Positions 58,701-64,000 of a stretch of DNA of 64,000 nucleotides are shown here, piece after piece. The notes beneath the pieces were generated by a model. That model saw only the letters and a list, made by a program, of their open reading frames with translations, did no database searches and had not been told where the DNA came from. Positions within the stretch are counted from its first letter, which is position 1. The number at the start of each line of letters is the position of its first letter. This DNA is from Aptenodytes patagonicus (Eukaryota > Chordata > Aves > Sphenisciformes > Spheniscidae), in contig NC_134958.1 of NCBI RefSeq assembly GCF_965638725.1, forward strand, positions 20,987,964-21,051,963, given 5' to 3'. The translations under genes were made by a program, and so were the position numbers.

Positions 58701-61658
58701 AGTGAATATGTAAATTTAAATGGTCTTTTATATTATGATCTCTGAGCACTCTGCAACATTAAGAAAAAATTATTTCCGCCGCTGCCTGATTATTTTTCAT
58801 GATTATGTTGCGGGGAAGATTTTTTTACTGTTTCATTCATACTGTATGAGTCTGTGGTGGATCTCTAAAATACATTCCATCTTAATACAGCAGTTGTATT
58901 TTGTGCACACAAAAGCAGAGAAGATAAAGATTAGACTCTAATTATCAAATTTCTTACTTGAAATTTTTCCTGTTCCTAAGCCCGTTTCTCAGCCAGACAC
59001 GGGCTCCAGAAGAGGCTGTTGTTTTGGAGGGGCTCTGGACTAGCCTTGAGGGTGTTCTGTCTGGCAACGTGTCTCCTGAACTACAGGCTCAAAGATGTGC
59101 AGCCAGGTAAACTGAGCTCACTTCTGGTGGTGGGGTGCCTTGGTCCTGTACCACAGTTTTAGGTCAAACAAATACGAGTTCAAACATTGTAGGACCCTCG
59201 TGCTGATGATTTTGTGCCTACCAGCACTTCATAACAGTGTACGGTATTTTTCTAAACAGACAACACATAGCTACAGTGAAAAACTGGAAACTTGTTTTTC
59301 AAAGGAAAGGCATGAGATAGGTTTGGATTATTTGGAAACAGTATTACCTGGATACTTATGTTAGAATTATTGGCAGAGAAATAGCTAACTGGAATTTTTT
59401 TTCAAGTGCTTTGATAATTTAGGAGCAAAAATTTTATTCCCAAATGAATGGGATTTGTGCTTCTAAATGCTTTTAAAAAACAATTTATAAATTGTCATCG
59501 TTACATTTCACAGCTAGAACCTCACTGAGATTAGCAGGTAGCGCAAAATTCTCAAAATAAATGTTTCAGAGTGATTCATATGACTGAATCAGTGGCAGTC
59601 ATGTCACCTTTTCAAGATAAATTTTCACAGCTTTAAGAGTTAGAAACAGCTTTTTTAAAATAAGCTCGCCTTAGCTGAGTTGTCAATATGGCAACAGTGA
59701 GAGCAAACACTAATCCCCTCAAAACAGGAACTCTCCTAGAATCTCCAGAACTGCTGAAAATGACTGAATAGTTTGAAACAGCAGCAAATTCTGCGATGGA
59801 GAACACACAACATAGATTCAAATTATACAGCCCTGTTAAAAAATGCCACCAGTTGATGCTCAGCTACATTTTTACAGCCCATCATTTGCCTGTACAAAAG
59901 TTGTGGTCAAAATATCATTACTTACATTGAGGGGATGATTTGAAAACAGTCTCTTTTAATGTACACTGAGAAAGAATGTTCAAATGTTACGCAAACTGAC
60001 ATAGAGGTGCATTTAGCAGTGTTAGAAATTGGTTTTAGTTTTAATTTGGGGGATGGAAACAGCAATATCTTCTTGTTATTTGGGGTTCTATAGCTGCAGG
60101 TTTTGTTTACACGCCCTTAGCTAGCTATAGAAGTAATTCCCGGTGAAAGGTTTAGTGGAGTACCAGTCCCAAGCACGGAACTGAGTGCCAACCTGCTATC
60201 GGTACTTCACAAAATTTGTATTCGGTACTTAGCTATCAAGAAATTGCGCTCTCACATTACACGCAGATTATGTTGAACAGGTTATAGTCACAAGAAAAGC
60301 AAGAACAGACTTTGGATAAGCACAAGCAGATAATGTTACATACAATAATGAAAAAGTTCGGGTTTTTTTAAACATCTTTAGGCATGCACATGTTTGGGTT
60401 TTTTTGTTTGCTCATTTTCCCCCAAAGTGCAGGAAATACTGCAGTACTTTCTTGAAAGCAGCACATTTTTCACTAATCTTAACCACAAAAAGCACATAAT
60501 TTATGTCTGGATTCTTTTGATTATTCCGTATAATCTGAGATATAGGAATATTCCACTCTTCATTTAAGTATACAGATGTCACGAAAAGGCATTATATCTG
60601 AGAGAAGTACAGTGAACATAGGCATCCTGGTAATCTAAATAACATTGCCAGAGAATCACAACACAATTTAGTTCTAGGTTTTTTTCCCAAACTCGTACAG
60701 ATGAATCTTCATTAATATCCCTGGGTTTGAATATGGTCATAGTACAAGTGAAAACTCTTACCCAAACTAATCCACAGTCTCTTCAGTTTTTACTGGGAAT
60801 AGCTTGATGTCCTTTAAATCTGAAAGGATGCTAAATACCAAAGGAACATAACTGAGGGGGTTTTGTTTCGGTTTGTTTTTTTTAATGTAGAAGAATTGGG
60901 TTAAATCCATATGTTAAATCCACAACCACCTTTGGCTAAAGCTCTCCCTCTTCCTGGGCAGTCCCTTCTAGGTACATATCTCCTGATGCAGAATTTGCTG
61001 AACACGTAACAGGAATTTTTAGCCTTTTAGGTAAGCTCACTGCCTTCCCCTTCTGCCTGGACTCTGGTCAGCTCGGTAGCTCCTAGTCAGAACACTTACA
61101 ACAGAAAGCAATGGCACAGACACCACTTCCATTGTGGTAAGTTCTCTCCCCTATTTCTTCTCCGTTTTCCATTTTCAAATAACTGAGTCAGACATCAGAG
61201 CCCCCCTACTGCTCTTTAAAAATGCAGGGCCAGAAGGAAAATAATGTGGTTTTGCAACACATTATGAAGAGACCTTTACTACAAGATTCTGCAAGGAAAA
61301 CATGATCCTCAGGTATAAAACATTTTTTGCCATAACACTATAAAAAATTGTTGTGTAATCCTATTAGTGGAGGTTCCTAGGAAATTAGTCTTTTCCCCTT
61401 TTCTTCCCTCCATAACCTTTCAACTGATGGAGGGGTAATTTTAAAGACATGAGACCTTATGTTTCATGAAAACAGGAGTCAAGCAGAGAAGAGAGACCTT
61501 ATTACTCGTCCCTGCATATACATGTAACACTTTTTCAGACTCCAGCAACTCCAACCACAAGATCTGATCCATTGGAACCGGTGTTTCCTTAGCTTTATTG
61601 CTCACAGGACTACTTGCTTAATTTTGTAAGCAAGCATTGCTAGAGAGTGTTGTACTAT
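55740..61658. other. Intergenic region between FBXO22 and the minus-strand frame
   Basis: AT-rich sequence without a supportable gene. The only GC-richer patch is about 57100-57350, with open frames of 75 codons (+) and 103 codons (-) that I cannot match to a protein. An EGF-like pattern expected for NRG4 was looked for on the minus strand by eye and not found. Confidence 0.6.
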
Positions 61659-61664
61659 TTTATT
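61659..61664 (-). terminator. Poly(A) signal just after the 602-codon frame
   Basis: TTTATT on the + strand is AATAAA on the minus strand, 20 bases past the TAG. A second one lies at 61594-61599, 85 bases past it (gcaataaagc). Confidence 0.45.
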
Positions 61665-61683
61665 AAATTATATGTAATGTTGG

Positions 61684-63492
61684 CTACCCTGTGCTTTCTG
61701 TGGCATTTGACCACCTTAAAATGAATTTGTAGCCTGACCTCATTCTGACCTGAACGTCAAATTCACAAAGCTTGTGAACTGAAATAATTAATTTTAGAAG
61801 CTGAAATGTTCTCAAATGCAACGGGTTTGAAGCAGTCTGAATCGCTAATAGGATTTCATTCAAAGATGACATCGTTTCATTAATCAACTTGTTTGCATTT
61901 AAACATGGTTTTGGCTTATTCATCTTCACTTTTTGTACAAATTGTTTCCCAAATAATGCAAACAAGATTGGTAACAGTGAATAACTATTCCGTGTCTGTC
62001 TGGAAAGCTGGGAGGATTCTAAGAGTTTATAGAGTACAACTTCCGTCCATTTATTTCTTACATCTTCTATTAATATTTCCTTCCTGAATTTCCACTTAAG
62101 ATGACCATGAGCCTTTTCCTTCTTCAGTGAAAATAGTATACCAAACTTTAACATTATTAGGTCTGAATGTCTCATGATCAATAACATATGGAAGTTATCT
62201 AATAGCAGTCGTCTCTGACTAATTTTCACTGAGGCTATGCAAAGTACTTTGAGTAACACTGATTCTAATGTAGCTGTCAGTCCTGCTACAAATCTCCTAA
62301 ACTCTGTATTTAACAGTGCCATGTCCCTATGTGATGAAAAATCACCTTTATCTTTCCTAGCCTTTAAAACAGCATTATCAGCTTCCTTCAGAGTATCTGC
62401 TAAAGGCTTGAAGTCCAGAAAATAACATGTAAGATCGGTTAATTTGGGGAGAAAGTGATCTTTTAGTGCTTTATATAACTTGATCAGGAGTTTCTCTGGA
62501 TCAGGTCCTCTACTTGATTTGGTGCCCTCAGATTCTCCCTTCAGATGCTGAGCTTTAACTTGGACTCTAACTTCTCTGACATGAGTCCTCAGAAGGTAAT
62601 GTATTTTTCTGTTTTGTTTTCTAGTAGCTATTATAATACGGTTTTCTCTTTGACTTCTTACCTTATACGCTGTAACAGCGTGTCTTTTCTTCTCTGTCTC
62701 GCGGTATTTTTGTCTACGTTGATACAAAATACACACTATTTTTTCTGACACTAGAGCGTGTAGTAGACACCCTAGGAATAGAAGCTTATTCAACATTTTC
62801 TTTGCATCTATATTTTTATGCACCTCAAGATTTTCTATTTCAGAGATAAGAAATCTGGGTTCTGCATTTTCTCCCCTTTCAATTCCTGAAGTTCTCTCAA
62901 TTAACTGTCTCTTCAATACAACCTTGTAAATCCCACATAATGAGCTGCTAGGTAATGTGCCATTATGGAAACATATCTGATTTTTGCTGGTTTCAACCTC
63001 CAGCGCTAGAAATGAGTTGAAAAGAAAATTGTTCAGTTCACATTTTCTATGTCTCTGACTAACCAGACAGTCTCTTTGTGTTGTCAAGGCAGAAAGAGAG
63101 ACAGACCATGTCATTTGGCCTCTCTTTGTCTGAGTAAGAGAATCCTGTGCGGAACCAGATAGTGATATATAATATACTGTTGGTGTGATCAACAAATGGT
63201 TATACGAATAAAACAAATAAATCTTTAGCGAGGGCAGCACTTGTTCAGCCAAGACACCTGGCTGGATAATATTTTGTGTCAGGAATGGACCTGATGAATA
63301 AAATTCCTGACTTCTAGTATCTGAAATATCAACTGGAAAATGTAAGGTAAGGTTTAAATCTCCCTCAGTAGTGAGATTTTCAGAAGGCAGCAAGACAAAA
63401 ATAAAACCATTGAGGAAGGTGTCTTGCTTAATATTAGGGACGTATACCAAACAAAGGGTAAATACTCTGCCTAGTAAACTTCTTTTAACCAT
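61684..63492 (-). CDS. Uncharacterised 602-codon reading frame, gene or last exon of a gene
   Basis: I do not recognise this protein. The frame runs without a stop from ATG (63490-63492; -3 G and +4 G) to TAG (61684-61686). It is AT-rich DNA where other frames stop within about 100 codons, so it is very unlikely to be chance. Visible: a hydrophobic N-terminal stretch (residues 6-18), Asn-X-Ser/Thr sites at 39, 47, 177, 538 and 596, 11 cysteines, a second hydrophobic stretch at 237-256 (LLFLGCLLHALVSEKIVCIL), then a basic segment (258-318) and a long leucine/lysine-rich, probably helical C-terminal half. A membrane protein with outer N-terminal part is one reading; a soluble helical protein is another. 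Upstream lies a good 3' splice site (63596/63597), and two AATAAA follow the stop. It is convergent to FBXO22. In mammals NRG4 lies here on this strand, but no EGF-like cysteine pattern is present. Alternatives: last exon of a larger gene, or a pseudogene with an early nonsense change. Confidence 0.6.
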   Translation of the reverse strand: MVKRSLLGRVFTLCLVYVPNIKQDTFLNGFIFVLLPSENLTTEGDLNLTLHFPVDISDTRSQEFYSSGPFLTQNIIQPGVLAEQVLPSLKIYLFYSYNHLLITPTVYYISLSGSAQDSLTQTKRGQMTWSVSLSALTTQRDCLVSQRHRKCELNNFLFNSFLALEVETSKNQICFHNGTLPSSSLCGIYKVVLKRQLIERTSGIERGENAEPRFLISEIENLEVHKNIDAKKMLNKLLFLGCLLHALVSEKIVCILYQRRQKYRETEKKRHAVTAYKVRSQRENRIIIATRKQNRKIHYLLRTHVREVRVQVKAQHLKGESEGTKSSRGPDPEKLLIKLYKALKDHFLPKLTDLTCYFLDFKPLADTLKEADNAVLKARKDKGDFSSHRDMALLNTEFRRFVAGLTATLESVLLKVLCIASVKISQRRLLLDNFHMLLIMRHSDLIMLKFGILFSLKKEKAHGHLKWKFRKEILIEDVRNKWTEVVLYKLLESSQLSRQTRNSYSLLPILFALFGKQFVQKVKMNKPKPCLNANKLINETMSSLNEILLAIQTASNPLHLRTFQLLKLIISVHKLCEFDVQVRMRSGYKFILRWSNATESTG

Positions 63493-63596
63493 TACCAATC
63501 TCTTTTCTTAATATTTTCTTTTAATTTGAATTAAAATCTTGTGCCAGGAAGCTGGCCAATACACTAGCAGTGGTACCTCATCCTCATGTTGTCTTA
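63493..63596 (-). other. Exon-like stretch between a 3' splice site and the 602-codon frame
   Basis: On the minus strand the acceptor ends in tttttaatag at 63597. The bases from 63596 down keep the same frame as the large ORF and read RQHEDEVPLLVYWPASWHKI and eight more residues before TAA (63508-63510). Translation then stays open into the ATG at 63492. It could be 5' UTR of the last exon or coding sequence cut by a stop. Confidence 0.4.
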
Positions 63597-63630
63597 CTAT
63601 TAAAAAAAAAAAACAAACCAGTATTAGCTG
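63597..63630 (-). other. Predicted 3' splice site of the minus-strand gene
   Basis: Read on the minus strand: branch-point-like gctaatac (63629-63622), about a dozen T, then aatag with AG at 63598-63597. The spacing from branch A to AG is about 30 bases, which is normal. Confidence 0.5.
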
Positions 63631-64000
63631 GAGAAAGGTACTTTTTTTTTCCCCTACATCTGGTAAGCGTATCTGAAACAAGCCAAATTCTGGACATGTA
63701 TCACAGGTATAAATTTTGAAACTATTGAATCAAGACAGTCCTCAACTCCTCTGGGGCAATCCTGTGAAAAAGGACAATCCTATCAAAAATTCATAGTATT
63801 ACCTCATGCTAAAAACCCCTATGATTATCTCATATTCTCTGTGCAGTGAAAAAAAGATTATTTCCTATTTCCCATGCAGTAAAAACCAAAATTATCTCAT
63901 GCTTCTACCTGTGCATTATTGAAAACAGTATCTTGTCATGAAAAATCTCACAAAATTCAACGATAAATTGTAGTGATTATAGTGATTTCTGTATAATTTG

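Noticed and set aside
61684..63492. Retroviral envelope as the identity of the 602-codon frame
   Set aside because: Sugar sites and a mid-protein hydrophobic stretch recall an envelope, but no furin site, no CX6CC motif, no fusion peptide and no flanking LTR or pol were seen.
55740..64000. NRG4 exons on the minus strand
   Set aside because: Expected from mammalian gene order, but no EGF-like six-cysteine pattern was seen in the translated frames. NRG4 may lie beyond 64000.
1..64000. tRNA, snoRNA and miRNA genes
   Set aside because: No tRNA B-box with cloverleaf, and no C/D pair with a terminal stem, was found by eye. A covariance-model scan would be needed to exclude them.

Overview
The window looks like avian nuclear DNA. 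It carries part of one gene and all of another in the order known from vertebrate chromosomes (UBE2Q2 then FBXO22, head to tail on the + strand). It also has a 3'-end fragment of a CR1 LINE and a solo LTR of a type I associate with birds outside the fowl lineage. Repeat density is low and introns are AT-rich. The species cannot be fixed from the sequence alone.

Positions 1-47579 hold UBE2Q2, an E2 ubiquitin-conjugating enzyme. The window opens inside its first intron. Twelve coding exons (13770 to 47579) give 315 residues, all joined by GT-AG introns with consistent phase. Only the first coding exon, about 60 residues, lies off the left edge. The large introns hold simple repeats, the CR1 fragment, the solo LTR and two copies of one old dispersed repeat. 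No nested gene was recognised in them. The 3' UTR runs to a poly(A) signal near 48360 or 48620, and possibly to one at 49291 that already lies inside the CpG island of the next gene.

Positions 49541-55174 hold FBXO22 complete: seven coding exons and 393 residues, an F-box followed by a FIST-type domain. Its promoter is a GC-rich CpG island with a long G-run tract. Its second intron is almost filled by a 56-bp G/C minisatellite. Both genes serve protein ubiquitylation: UBE2Q2 as an E2, FBXO22 as the substrate receptor of an SCF E3. Nothing in the sequence shows that they act together.

Positions 55740-61680 look intergenic and AT-rich with no gene I can support. At 61684-63492 on the minus strand there is an unbroken 602-codon reading frame that I cannot assign to any family. 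It has a textbook 3' splice site 104 bases upstream of its ATG, an in-frame stop between the two, and two poly(A) signals directly after its own stop. This is the most interesting object in the window: an unrecognised gene, the last exon of a gene running in from beyond 64000, or a pseudogene disabled early.
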